Shown piece after piece: positions 34,238 through 44,739 of a stretch of 64,000 nucleotides of DNA. The translations under genes and the position numbers were made by a program. The notes beneath the pieces were generated by a model that did not search any database, was not told where the DNA came from, and saw nothing but the letters and a program-made list of their open reading frames with translations. The stretch's first letter is position 1. The number at the start of each line of letters is the position of its first letter. This DNA is from Humulus lupulus (taxonomy: Eukaryota > Streptophyta > Magnoliopsida > Rosales > Cannabaceae). The DNA lies in assembly GCF_963169125.1 (NCBI RefSeq), contig NC_084797.1, positions 101,519,868 through 101,583,867 on the forward strand, given 5' to 3'.

Positions 34238-35866
34238 TTGCTGCTGACTCGGGAAATTGACTTCACAATCGAACTAGTACCGGGAACCGAGCCTATCTCA
34301 AAGGCACCATATCGGATGGCACCTACCGAACTCAAGGAGTTGAAGACAAAGCTACAAGAACTCCTGGACTTGGGTTTCGTTAGACCAAGTCATTTTCCAT
34401 GGGGAGCCCCGGTTCTATTTGGGAAGAAGAAGGACGGAAGCATGCAGATGTGTATAGATTATCGCGAGCTGAATAAGGTGACAATCAAGAATAAGTATCC
34501 TCTACCCTGGATCGATGACTTGTTTGATCAACTCCGAGGAGCGACCTTGTTTTCTAAGATTGATTTACAGTCCGGCTATCACCAGCTTAAGGTACGGGAA
34601 GAGGATATTCCCAAGACAGCTTTTAGAAATCGATATGGACATTACGAGTTTTTGGTTATGTCTTTTGGTTTTACCAACACTCCAACTGCATTTATGGATT
34701 TGATTAATCGGGTATTTAAGGATTACTTGGATAAATTCTTCATAGTGTGCATCGATGATATTTTGGTATACTCAAAGGATGAAGTCGAGCATGAGGAACG
34801 TTTAAGAATGACCATGTTGCGACTGAAGGAGCATCAACTTTATGCCAAGTTCAAGAAATGTGAATTTTGGCTTTCACAAGTAGCGTTCCTCGACCATATA
34901 GTATCCAAGGATGGAGTTGCTGTAGACCCAACTAAGGTAGAGGTTGTGAAGGATTGGCCAAGACCTAAGAATGCGTCAGAGGTTAGAAGTTTTCTTGGGC
35001 TAGCAGGCTATTATCGGAGGTTTGTAGATGACTTTTCTAAGATAGCCACTCCACTTACCTACCTGACCCGGGAAAACCAAAAGTTCAACTGGACAAATAG
35101 ATGTGAAGATAGCTTCCAGGTACTTAAGGATAAGCTATGCTCAGCACTAGTACTTTGTGTACCGACACCCAATGACAAGTTTGCAGTCTACTGTGATGCG
35201 TTGAAGCAAGGTTTGGGTTGTGTGCTGATGCAGAATGACAAAGTAATAGCCTATGCCTCAAGGCAGCTGAAGGAATACGAGCAATGCTATCCAACGCATG
35301 AAATGGAGTTGGCAGCGGTGGTCTTTGAATTGAAAATCTGGCGTCATTATCTTCATGGAGAACGGTGTGAGATTTATATGGACCACAAGAGCTCAAAGTA
35401 TTTCTTCACACAGAAGGAGCTCAACATGAGGTTGTACAGGTGGTTAGAGTTAGTAAAGGATTATGACTGCAAAATCCTATACCACACGGGAAAAGTAAAC
35501 GTAGTTGCTGATGCGCTAAGCAGGAAGAGTTATGGAAATCTAGCAGCATTAGTCAGAATAGAAAAGCTGCTTCAACAAGAGCTGATCAATGCCAGAATAG
35601 ACGTAGTCATTGGTAAACTAACTAACTTATCCATCCTGTCAAGTATGTTAGAAGATATACGGATCAGACAAGGGCATGATGACACATTAGTATCTCACAT
35701 AGTTTTATTTAAAGAAGGCAACGCCACATATTTCCCTATATTAGGGCAGGGGTTCTTGAGATATAAGGACCAGGTCTGCGTGCCAAATGATCATGGAATT
35801 AAGATGAAGATTTTAGAAGAAGCGCACAATACCCCATACTCATTTCACCCAGGTCGACCAAGATGA
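34238..35866 (+). CDS. A-3 reverse transcriptase-RNase H (542 codons)
   Basis: The longest frame in the window. RT motifs in order: [20 protein letters not shown] (about residue 23), [20 protein letters not shown] (about 71), [38 protein letters not shown] and the catalytic [11 protein letters not shown] (about 170). The thumb/connection shows [19 protein letters not shown]. RNase H shows [35 protein letters not shown] and [14 protein letters not shown], so the acidic residues are present. The end enters the integrase HHCC region ([13 protein letters not shown]). The first methionine is internal to the ancestral polyprotein. The frame is open, but gag, protease and integrase are broken. Confidence 0.93.
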   Translation: MLLTREIDFTIELVPGTEPISKAPYRMAPTELKELKTKLQELLDLGFVRPSHFPWGAPVLFGKKKDGSMQMCIDYRELNKVTIKNKYPLPWIDDLFDQLRGATLFSKIDLQSGYHQLKVREEDIPKTAFRNRYGHYEFLVMSFGFTNTPTAFMDLINRVFKDYLDKFFIVCIDDILVYSKDEVEHEERLRMTMLRLKEHQLYAKFKKCEFWLSQVAFLDHIVSKDGVAVDPTKVEVVKDWPRPKNASEVRSFLGLAGYYRRFVDDFSKIATPLTYLTRENQKFNWTNRCEDSFQVLKDKLCSALVLCVPTPNDKFAVYCDALKQGLGCVLMQNDKVIAYASRQLKEYEQCYPTHEMELAAVVFELKIWRHYLHGERCEIYMDHKSSKYFFTQKELNMRLYRWLELVKDYDCKILYHTGKVNVVADALSRKSYGNLAALVRIEKLLQQELINARIDVVIGKLTNLSILSSMLEDIRIRQGHDDTLVSHIVLFKEGNATYFPILGQGFLRYKDQVCVPNDHGIKMKILEEAHNTPYSFHPGRPR

Positions 35867-37060
35867 CTCACGACCTTAAAGCGTTGTATTGGTAGCCAGG
35901 AATGAGGAAGAAGTAGCAGAATATGTGTGTAAATGCTTAGTATGCCAGCAAGTGAAAGCAGAACATCAGCAGCCTGCAGGCTTATTGCAACCGCTTAGTA
36001 TTCCAGAATGGAAGTGGGAAGACATAGCCATGGACTTCGTGACAGGTTTACAATGAACAAAGTAGCATCACTCGGCTTTGGTAGTCGTAGATAGACTAAC
36101 CAAGTCAGCTCACTTCCTGCCTGTCAAGACTACGTACACAGTAGATCAATACGCAGACGTTTATGTCCAAGAAATAGTACGACCAAGTGGAATCCCTAAT
36201 ACCATAGTATCCGATAGAGGATCTGTGTTCACATCGAGATTTTGGGGAAGCTATGGGTACCAAGTTAAGTCTTAGTGCGGCATTTCAACATCAGACCGAC
36301 GATCAGACCGAGTGTACCATACAAATTTTAGAGGATATGTTGCGCGCTTGTGTACTGGACTTCGGAGGATCATGGAGTAAGTATTTGCCACTGATAAAAT
36401 TCTCCTACAACAATAGCTACTAGTCAACGATCAGTATGGCACCCTATGAGTTACTTTATGGAAGAAGGTGTCGATCGCCGTTACATTGGAGTGAGGTAGG
36501 AGAAAGGCAACTTCTTGGATCCGAAGCGGTTAGAGAGGCTCAGTATACAGTAGCGCTGATTAGAAAGCGTCTGCTTGCTGCTCAGAGTCGACAAAAAATT
36601 ATGCGGATGCCAAGCGGCGTGATGTGGAATTCAAAGTCGGAGATCAAGTCTTCTTAAAGATATCTCCTATGAAAGGTGTGAAGCGGTTTAGGATGAAAGG
36701 AAAAATTAGTCCTCAGTTTATAGGTCCTTTTGAGATATTGGACAAGGTGGAAACAGTTGCATATAGATTAACCCTACCGCCAGCTCTTGCAGATGGCCAC
36801 AATGTGTTCGACATCTTGATGTTGTGTAGATATGTGTCAGACCCATCTCACATCCTCAAGTACGATACGATAGCACTCTAGAAATACTTGAATTACGAGG
36901 AACGAATAGTTAGCATCCTAGATAGAGGGATGAAGGAATTATGGTATAAGAGTATTCTAATAGTCAAGGTCCTATTGAGTAATAGTTTTGAATGGGAGGC
37001 AACGTGGGAGTTGGAGGAAGACGTGTTGGCATAGTAACCGAAATTGTTTGGTAAGTAAAT
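35867..37060 (+). pseudogene. A-3 integrase with chromodomain-like tail
   Basis: Frames in sequence: [20 protein letters not shown] near 35935; VVVDRLTKSAHFLPVKT and NTIVSDRGSVFTSRFWGS (36078-36275), giving the first two catalytic aspartates; a glutamate-region TDDQTECTIQILEDMLRAC in a shifted frame near 36295; [18 protein letters not shown] (36436); EFKVGDQVFLKISPMKG and FIGPFEILDKVETVAYRL (36624-36881). The tail reads YEERIVSILDRGMKEL and EATWELEEDV, then stops. The integrase inserts the DNA copy and the tail resembles Tekay/Del chromodomains. At least two frameshifts and several stops are present. Confidence 0.85.
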
Positions 37061-37081
37061 TTCGGGGACAAAATTCTTGAT

Positions 37082-37094
37082 AGTAGGGGAGAAT
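37082..37094 (+). other. A-3 polypurine tract
   Basis: AGTAGGGGAGAAT immediately precedes the 3' LTR start at 37095. An identical tract precedes the LTR at 60369, and the complement occurs at 58204-58216 (AGTGGGGAAGAAT). Confidence 0.8.
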
Positions 37095-39101
37095 TATAGT
37101 GTCCCTGAATTTTACTTAGCTAGATAGTAGTAGTTATAGTATGTTAGATTCCGTGGATTTTGGTTCAAGCCGGGACTTAGTTGGAAACTCATAGCAACAG
37201 TTATGGATTTTATAAGTTTAACCTATAGTTTAGAAATATTAATTATAACATAAGGTTTGATTAATATTTCTGGTCCTAGAAATATATTTATTATAAGCTA
37301 AGGTTCACATAGAACTATTAAGAATGTGACACTTTTCATAATCATGTTTATTAAGGATTTAAGTATTTTTGATGAATAGTTTAAATAAAAGAAAGATCTA
37401 GAAGCTCTATAACGTTCCAGCAGCTATTAGGATCATATTTTGACTCAGTCAAAGCTATTTGAACAATTCAAAATATGCTAAAGAAGTGCAAATACGTGTT
37501 TGATATATCAACGTATGCCGATATATCGCAGCTATACGGGCCGATATATCGCCTATGGAAGATATGGAAAACACGTCGACTTTGCACGAACGAACGAACG
37601 GGATCGTGAATATGGGAGAGGTAATATATCAGCTCCAACTCACTTTTTTTTTTTTAATTTTGGGATTTTAAATTTAAAAATAGCCTTAACCACTTAGACC
37701 TGCCTTTGAACAATTTTGACTGAATTCTGGGCATCTGTTGAACGACAATTCAAATCTTTTTCATTTTATTCAAACTAAAAAGGGTTAGTTTCACTCCTTG
37801 AATTCTATAAATAGGACCTAGTACTCAGTCATTTTCTTCATTCTTCAAGCAGTCTTTAGAGGCTTCAAGTTGCTAAGATTACTATAGAGAGAAATACTTA
37901 GGTTTTGGGTTAAAAAGCTTTTCTAATCTAAGCTTTTCTAAACACTTGGGAAGTAAGATATAGAGTGATTTCAGTATAGATCAAGTCATAACATCATTCA
38001 AGGTATTCTTATCCTTAAGTTCAGCTCTTCATGGTTCTTTAGTTTTCTTTTATTTCCTTTCAGATCCTAACTCTTGTTTATAATTCTTGAATAGGTGTTT
38101 AAGTTTCTTGAAACTTAAGGTTCTTTTTGGTAAGTTTCTACTCCGATGGTTTAGTTTTCTTTTCATCTCTTTTCTTTATAAATACTCATGGTTTTGCTGC
38201 TGGTTTTTAGAAGTTTTTCAATCCTGTTCTTGTTCTCAAATTTCCCGGTTTCGGTAAGGAAAATAGGTTAGATTATATGTGTTTATATGTTTATGTTATG
38301 ATATGTATATGTATAATTATGTTTTCTAGTCCTTGGGCATATGACTTGATTAGATAGCAAGCCCCAAGAATATGTTTTGTAGTCGCTTGGGCATATGACT
38401 TGCTTAGATAGCGAGCCCCAAGAATTTTTATCATTTTCATGGTTTAGAGTTATGATTTACCCTACCTCGATTAGTAGACAGAGGACCTAGATGGTTTATC
38501 ATATAGTACCATGTGATCTAACCTGCCTCGATTAGTAGACAGAGGAGCTAGATGGTTTTATCACGTGTCATGTTAATGAGTTAATGGCCATTAATATTGT
38601 AGTCCTATATATGTTATATGTTTTTATAGTCATATGTTTTATAGTATATGTTTATGATATAATCTTATGTTTATGATTTATGATATATGTGTTGTTAGAG
38701 ATTTTCCTTGCTGGGTATTAGGCTCATTCCTTTATTATTAGCTTGATGCAGGAAAATGAATATGGCAGGCAGAAAGATTCATGGCAACTTGGCTTGTGTG
38801 TTGAGGATGAAGGAATTGAATGGACTGCGTGTCGATTGATGATGACGTTATTTTTAAGTCTTTTGAATTATGTTTTGATGTATTTCCCCCAATTAGTATT
38901 TAAACAATTAAAGTTTATGTATTTATGTATTAAACAATGGGTACACTTACCGTATTTTATATTTCATATTTTACTTTGTATTTTGCACAATATTTATTTT
39001 GGGGTTTTAATTAAAGTTATGTTATTTCTTATATATGTTTCCCAAAATAATAGCTATGTCTAGTAGTTTTAATGGTCCAAGGTCTTAGAAATAGTTGGGT
39101 C
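37095..39101 (+). mobile_element. A-3 3' LTR
   Basis: It begins TATAGTGTCC (for TGTAGTGTCC) and ends TAGTTGGGTC, short of the usual ATTACA. TATAAATA box at 37806-37813; palindrome array at 37499-37631; two hairpin repeats at 38332-38422. About 2.0 kb. A 106-codon open frame at 38743-39063 has no family motif and is taken as chance. Confidence 0.88.
37499..37631. promoter_or_regulatory. GATATATCGC palindrome array in A-3 3' LTR
   Basis: TTGATATATCAA (37499), GCCGATATATCGC (37517), GGCCGATATATCGCC (37539) and a decayed TAATATATCAGC (37621). It has lost one motif of the last pair compared with the 5' LTR of the same element, so the two arrays are diverging. Confidence 0.55.
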
Positions 39102-39166
39102 CAATTATGCCCTCCCAGCACGCTAATCAAGGCATTAAATCTTATTAGCAATTTTGGGATGTTACA

Positions 39167-40246
39167 CTAGCCAACGTCTCTGACTCACGTTAAGGTCCTT
39201 CTAGGTGAAGAAATACTTCAAGCTCTTATGATCAATGTATACATCGCACTTTTCTCCATACAAATAGTGTTGCCACACTTTCAGTGAAAATACCACCGCT
39301 ACTAATTCCAAATCGTGAGTAGGGTATCGTTGTTCATATTCCTTCAGTTGTCGCAATGTGTAGGAAATTACCTTCTCAATCTACATTAGCACACATCCTA
39401 ACCCAGCTTGATGCATCGCATCACACCATAAACTAATCCCCATCTAAAGGAATACTCAGCACCAGAGCAATAATCAATCGTCGCTTTAACTCTTGGAAGT
39501 TAATCTCATATCTGTCTGACCACACGAACTTCAAGTTCTTCCATGTCAACCCTGTTAGTGGTGTCGAAATCTTTGAGAATCCTTCCACAAATCGCCGAGA
39601 ATACCCTGCTAACCCAAGGAAACTCCTGACCTAGGATGCTTTCCTTGGCCTCGGCCATTCCCTAAATACTTCCACCTTGGTCGGGTCTACCTTAATCCTA
39701 TCTCCACTGACAATGTGACCAAGGAATGTCACCTGATGTAACCAAAACTCACACTTCTTAATCTTGGATGACAACTAGTGCTCTCTCAATCTTTGTAATA
39801 CTAACCAGAGATGTTGCTCATGCTCTACCTCTGAACGGGAGTAAACTAGGATGTTGTTGATGAAGACAATTACAAACTGATCCAAATAATCCTTGAACAC
39901 CATGTTCATCATATCCATAAATGTTGATGGGGCATTGGTCAACCCAAATGACATGACTAGAAGCTCGTTATGACTGGACCTCGTGCGAAAGGCCGTCTTC
40001 GGAATATCCTCATCCTTTATCCTCAATTGGTGATAACCAAATTGAAGATCAATCTTTGAAAACACTGTCTTACCCTGCAACTTGTCAAACAAATCGCCTA
40101 TCCTAGGTAGTGGGTACTTGTTCTTGATAGTCAGTTTGTTCAACTCTCTATAATCTATACACATCCTTAGGGTCCCATCCTTCTTCTTCACAAACAAGAC
40201 CGGAGCACTCCACGGTGAGAAGCTAGGTTTGATAAATCCCATATCA
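39167..40246 (-). pseudogene. B0 reverse transcriptase and RNase H
   Basis: The frame at 39775-40242 shows [60 protein letters not shown] and then [16 protein letters not shown]. The two catalytic aspartates of the FIDDILVYS motif are both asparagine here, consistent with G-to-A changes, so polymerase activity would be lost. The thumb and RNase H (39172-39774) are readable only in fragments with stops. The last codons before 39172 join to 18220 across element B1. Confidence 0.85.
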
Positions 40247-40475
40247 AATAATTCCTATAACTGTACCTTCAACTCTGCCAGAGCCATTTTTATGGTGCCC
40301 TCAACACTAGTTCTGTACCTGGCACCAACTCAATTAAAAATTCAATCTCCCAGTGCGGTGGCAGTCCCGGTAAGTCCTCATGGAACACATCTACGAACTC
40401 ACACACCAACCTGGTCTCCTCTTGTCCCAATGGAATGACTTTTGTGGTATCCACCACACTAGCTAGGAATCCTAT

Positions 40476-40865
40476 TCAACCTCCTTGTAATAGGTCTCTA
40501 GCCCTTAATGTTGATATCATAGGTATATGGGGTCCATGCACAGTGCCAACAAAAACGAAGGGGTCCTCACCATCAGGTTCAAAAGTCATCATCTTCTTCT
40601 TCCAGTCTATAATCGCCCCATACCTAGCTAACAAATCCATTCCCAAAATCATGTTGAAATCATTTATACCCAACTCGATCAAATCTACTGATAGTTCCCT
40701 GCTGTCCACCACCACCGGTAATGACCTAGCCCATCTCATAGAGACTACCAGCTCCCCAATAGGAAATAAAGTCCTAAACCTCGTAGTATAGTAATCATAT
40801 GGCCTACACAATCTATCAATCACTCTGCTAGAAACAAATGAATATGTAGCACCAGAATCAATCAA
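40476..40865 (-). CDS. B0 aspartic protease (open fragment)
   Basis: A 129-codon open frame beginning MIDSGATYSFVSSRVIDRL with the intact catalytic DSGAT motif, followed by LIELGINDFNMILGMDLLAR, YGAIIDWKKKMMTFEPDGED and a spacer leading to RT. It matches the gypsy protease in order and length. It would release gag and pol from the polyprotein. It is the best preserved B0 domain; the flanking gag and RT frames are broken. The methionine is internal to the ancestral polyprotein, not a true start. Confidence 0.85.
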   Translation of the reverse strand: MIDSGATYSFVSSRVIDRLCRPYDYYTTRFRTLFPIGELVVSMRWARSLPVVVDSRELSVDLIELGINDFNMILGMDLLARYGAIIDWKKKMMTFEPDGEDPFVFVGTVHGPHIPMISTLRARDLLQGG

Positions 40866-40984
40866 TACAGTATATGGAGTGCCTACCTTTCACTACTGAG
40901 GGACTAGCCTCAGCCTCTGCCTGAGTTAGGGCGAACACTCGAGCTAGAGTCAAGTTGTTTGTCTTCCTTGGTTCTTCCTTCTTC

Positions 40985-42021
40985 AAGCTCATTTAGTCTT
41001 TCTTGAGATGTCCAACCACCCCACACAAATAGCAAGCCTTCGCTCGAAATTCTCCCAGATGGCGCTTCCTACACCTGGCACAATCTGGGTAACTCCTCCA
41101 AGTCTCACTGCCGCCCTGGCAGCCACACTGGACACCCCGGCCCTTTCCATCAGGACCTGTAGTGGTTGAGGTGTCAGGGTTCTTCCTTTTCTGATCACTA
41201 GGGCCCATACCCCTACCAGATCCTACAAATGGAGGCATCGCCCTCCGAACATTACGTCGTACAGCACTCTCCCTCCATATCTTGTTCTCTGCCTCCTCAG
41301 TTATGAGGGTTTTCTCAACCACCTAGGCATAAGTAGTTTCCCCAGGTACTGATGTAATTTGAACATCCCAAGCTATCATAGCATTCAACCCCCGAACAAA
41401 TCTGTCTTGCCTGGCTACGTCTGTAGGCACTAGATTAGGTGAAAATTTAGCCATACTGCCCTGCACCAAACTGGTAAACTCATTCACCTTCACCGCTCTA
41501 ACCGCATTACTATAATAATTCTAGTTGAACAGATCACTAAACTCATCCCAATTCACGGTAGAAACATCTCGAGTCTAGGATGCCACCTCCCACCATATAC
41601 GGGCATCATCCTGGAACATAAAGGTGTCACAAGCCACTCTGTCATGACCTACCACCCTCATAATATCTAGGATGGAGGTAGTTAGGCTCATCCACTACTT
41701 AACCTTGAGCAGATCTGGTCTTCCCTCAAAGGTTGGAGGGTGTTGCTTCCTGAATGTCTCGTATAGCGACTCACACCTATTCTCATTCTCGGGCTGCTGT
41801 ACAGCTGGTGCCATGACAGGTGGCATGTCTAGTGCAGTGTTCCCTGGCAGAACCTACTGTCTCAATTAACGGATCTTTTCCTCTTGACCCTGAAGTCTGG
41901 CTTGCATATCAACAAGCATCTATAGCCAGTTCTCAGGGACTGGTGGAGGGTTATGACCCTCGTTATCTTCCTTAGCCTCGATCTCAACGCAAGCTCGTCG
42001 AATTGATCGACTTGGAGGCAT
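40985..42021 (-). pseudogene. B0 gag
   Basis: It starts MPPSRSIRRACVEIEAKE at 42021 on the minus strand. It shows a stop near 41920, the gag core with ESLYETFRKQHPPTFEGRPD, FQDDARIWWEVASQTRDVST, further stops, an Arg/Gly-rich stretch (41100-41320) and the zinc knuckle ACYLCGVVGHLKKD, where the last cysteine codon is replaced by TAA. Upstream cysteines (CARCRKRHLGEF) also belong to this region. Coordinates follow homology, not one frame. Confidence 0.8.
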
Positions 42022-42411
42022 AACTCTCCAAGTATATCTGTAATCAACGGCTCGGCTGATCAGGCAATGATTAAAGATTTTTAGAAGTCACCCCACAATC
42101 CAAACTCAATAATTAAGAAATTACATGCAACCACAATGCTAACAGGCATTCCAATAATACTAACATACAGTATCAATGCTAATAAGCATGCCATTTTATG
42201 TACACATAACAGTCAAGGGCCAGGCCCTATCAATATATGTCATGCTCTGTAATAGACAAGCATATAAGGAATTTATATCTTATTTAAGCAATTGAACACA
42301 TAACCACATATATAGTTACCAAACCCTGAGTTGAGCTTGTCTTTAGTGGCATGTGTACATGCCCAGCCAGTCTTAAGGAACCCTTAAACCTAGATCGCTT
42401 TGATACCAAGT
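42022..42411 (-). other. B0 leader and primer-binding site
   Basis: An untranslated leader of about 375 bp. At 42397-42409 the minus strand reads TTGGTATCAAAGC, one change from the initiator-Met tRNA site. The leader shares sequence with that of B1 (for example the GTACATGCCCAGCC block, 42356 and 26328), confirming the family relation. Confidence 0.75.
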
Positions 42412-43464
42412 TGTAACGCCCTAGATAGTCAAGACCATTACACTCTGTATTTTAAATAGTGTTGGACTTGCTAACCAAGTCATTTTGATATAAATGTGTA
42501 ACTAAGGGTAACTAACAAGTTAGGGTTTCAAAATTTTGATCATAGGAATAATGATTTTCATTTAAAAGTTTGAGTATGTACATGGGATCCCAAAATAAAT
42601 ATTTACAAGGAATTTAGAACTCCCAAAAGTAATTACAACATAAGTCAGCCTAAGCGGCAAAATTAAGGTTTGACTCTAGTTCCTCATGAACCCTCGGTCG
42701 TGGCGGTCGAGCAGCTGCAAATATACACGCCGCCCCTAAAGCTCTCCAACTCAAGGCTAGTCTAGCTTTCCCTTTCCCTTACCTGCACCACATAGCACCT
42801 GTGAGTCAAGGCTCAGCAAGAAAAATTAAATCAACAAATTCAAATAAGCAACAGAATATAAACAACAAGCTTAGCAACAACAACCCTGCTCAAACAAACA
42901 CATAGTTCAACTTAAACAATCAACGAGTTAGACAAGTGCAACAACACTTCTAATTATTTAGGTGGCGTTCGGGCCAGACTCTCTTAGGCCGAGCTTTTCA
43001 AATCATATTGCTGACCCTGACTCTCTTAGGGCGAGCTGTGTTATGCACGCTTGTTGCCGGCCCCGGCTCTCTTAGGCTGAGTTTTCAGATTAGATATAAT
43101 CAAACATATAGATTGCATAACACTCAATCAGATGCAGCATATACAAGCATGCCTTTGAGATAATCACAAGTACAATCATATTCATTAACAGGGGTCGAGC
43201 CCTGATTACAACCATGGTATAGTTTTCTTACCTCGAGTCCTGAGCAGATAGTGTATGGCGATCCCGAACTCTCGATCCCTAGCTGTATAACCTAGTCACA
43301 ACACAATAATGGTAATCATCAAGATCTGAACTAGTTAAAATCTTTGAAATAGCTCACTAGCCTTCAAGACTCCAAATTCTACTCAATCGGGTAATAGAAC
43401 CCTTCTGAAGGCTTTATGTTTGTGTTCCCAAGCTTAAAAAACCCATTTGGCCAAAATCATCTAT

Positions 43465-43670
43465 TTGAGTCGCGACGCCCCTCAAAGGCGCTTCGACCCT
43501 CTACAAGTTAGAACGCTACCTCCCTTGCTACCCTGGACACACGTCGTGGGATAACCCACCCACCACTGCGGCGCTAAGGTGGTTGAGAGAACCACCCTTA
43601 GCCTTCGAGTTCATGTGGGTCGCGACACTTCAAGAATAGTGTTGCGGCGCGACCCCACGAACCCAGAAAT
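43465..43670. promoter_or_regulatory. GC-rich palindromic block of LTR B
   Basis: A CpG-rich island in an AT-rich LTR with GAGTCGCGACGCC, GGGTCGCGACAC and a partly complementary GCGGCGCGACCCCAC downstream, so the last part could fold. Equivalent blocks are at 19200-19400, 27510-27665 and 55826-56025. Function unknown. Confidence 0.45.
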
Positions 43671-44021
43671 TTTGGGTTTATCCTGCATTTTCCCCAAGCC
43701 AAAACCCCTAAAATCAGTCCCCCAAACTTCCACCAAACTCATAATTAAGTCTTAATCTTATAACAACACAGTATAACCAACATATAACCATTAAGAACTA
43801 AGCTAAAACCTCAGCCAAACTTAAAATCCCAACCCTTGAGTTCAAAACTCTAGAGCACCCTAAAAACCAAATAAAAAAAAAGATATAAGGCTTACCTCAA
43901 CTGAGATTTACGACCCTGAGCTAAACCTACACCAATCCTAGCCTCCAACCTTCAATTTCCTAAGTTGAACTCCTCAAAATAAATTCAAACCCCATCCAAG
44001 CCTCAAGGTAGAGAGAGGGGT

Positions 44022-44042
44022 GAGAGAGAGAGAGAGAGAGAG
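44022..44042. repeat. GA microsatellite in LTR B
   Basis: A run of GA repeats. On the transcribed (minus) strand it is a CT-rich stretch, as often seen in plant 5' leaders. Other B LTRs have shorter purine runs at the same place. Confidence 0.9.
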
Positions 44043-44701
44043 GGAAGAGAGATTAAGTGAGTTTGTATTTCTTTGTTTTCCTTCTACAGAATCCTAGTGG
44101 CTAAGTTACTCCAAGGTTAAGTCTATCCCTTTGACACCAAAAAGACTAAAATTCTCCAAGATCAAAACCTTAATCCTTAATGCCCCCATGGGTGAAATCG
44201 TCATTTGCCACATTTCCCGCTAATCCCCAAATAGCATTAGAATTCCCTGATTAATCCCTTCATACCCAAATAATCGCCAAATAACTACCCATCACCCAAT
44301 AAATATCGAATACACACCAAATTACTAAAATACCCCTTGGCTCACCCCGAGGTGGGTATTTGACCTTGTTGTGACTTTTCCCCTAACTCACTCACTTGGA
44401 TAGCCTCGAGCCTAATATTGCTAATATATCCACATAATAATGTGATCTCAATTATATAACACGTATAATTACAATTATACCCTCAATGAGTCAAAATATG
44501 AAATATGCCCTTATTAACAAAAACGGGCCCACATGCATATTTAATACACATAAACATGCATCAGTATTCATATCACCATATAAATTATATATGCCACATA
44601 ATCACACATATATACAATTAATTTCACATATAAATACAATTATGCCCTCCTGACACACTAATTAAGGCATTAAGCCTTATTAGCAAATTTGAGACATTAC
44701 A

Positions 44702-44739
44702 AGGTTTCAAATCCATAAAATGCAAAGGCAGATATTACA
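44702..44739 (-). mobile_element. End of LTR of element D (3' LTR remnant)
   Basis: 38 bp ending GATATTACA, followed by CTATACCCTCCTC, which on the minus strand is a polypurine tract, and then by a GGACGAAAT-like motif typical of the end of gypsy pol. This implies B0 inserted into the 3' LTR of an older minus-strand gypsy element. Confidence 0.5.

Larger units (their letters stand above)
30569..39101 (+). mobile_element. Gypsy element A-3, near full length
   Basis: 5' LTR 30569-32250, gag 32524-33775, protease remnant, RT/RNase H/integrase to about 37060, polypurine tract, 3' LTR 37095-39101. The left flank is TACAT. The right LTR lacks its last six bases and the matching duplication, as if a small deletion removed both before the B1 LTR resumes at CCAATTATGCC. 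The domain order and a chromodomain-like tail fit a Tekay/Del-type chromovirus. Confidence 0.88.
18221..39166 (-). mobile_element. Gypsy element B1 with three nested insertions
   Basis: The ends TGTAACGCCC (18221) and GATGTTACA (39166) are flanked by CTAGA (18216-18220) and CTAGC (39167-39171), a 4/5 match. The flanking B0 codons join across it ([12 protein letters not shown]). The 3' LTR is 18221-22401, the internal region 22402-26382 and the 5' LTR 26383-39166, the LTRs being inflated by later insertions. Without them each LTR is about 2.3 kb. Confidence 0.85.
26383..39166 (-). mobile_element. B1 5' LTR split by two insertions
   Basis: Pieces at 26383-28370, 30260-30568 and 39102-39166 reconstruct one B LTR. 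The breaks are a solo copia-type LTR (28371-30259) and element A-3 (30569-39101). The last piece ends GGGATGTTACA as expected. Net length is about 2.35 kb. Confidence 0.85.
42412..44701 (-). mobile_element. B0 5' LTR
   Basis: It begins TGTAACGCCCTAGATAG and ends GAGACATTACA; 2,290 bp and uninterrupted, the best reference copy of LTR B in the window. It holds a GA repeat (44022-44042) and a GC-rich block (43465-43670) with GTCGCGAC palindromes. The outer 156 bp match positions 1-156. Confidence 0.88.

Noticed and set aside
38743..39063. 106-codon open frame in the A-3 3' LTR
   Set aside because: It is in the LTR end region and rich in Phe/Leu/Tyr from AT-rich DNA. The homologous LTR3 frame (62079-62330) differs in frame and sequence.
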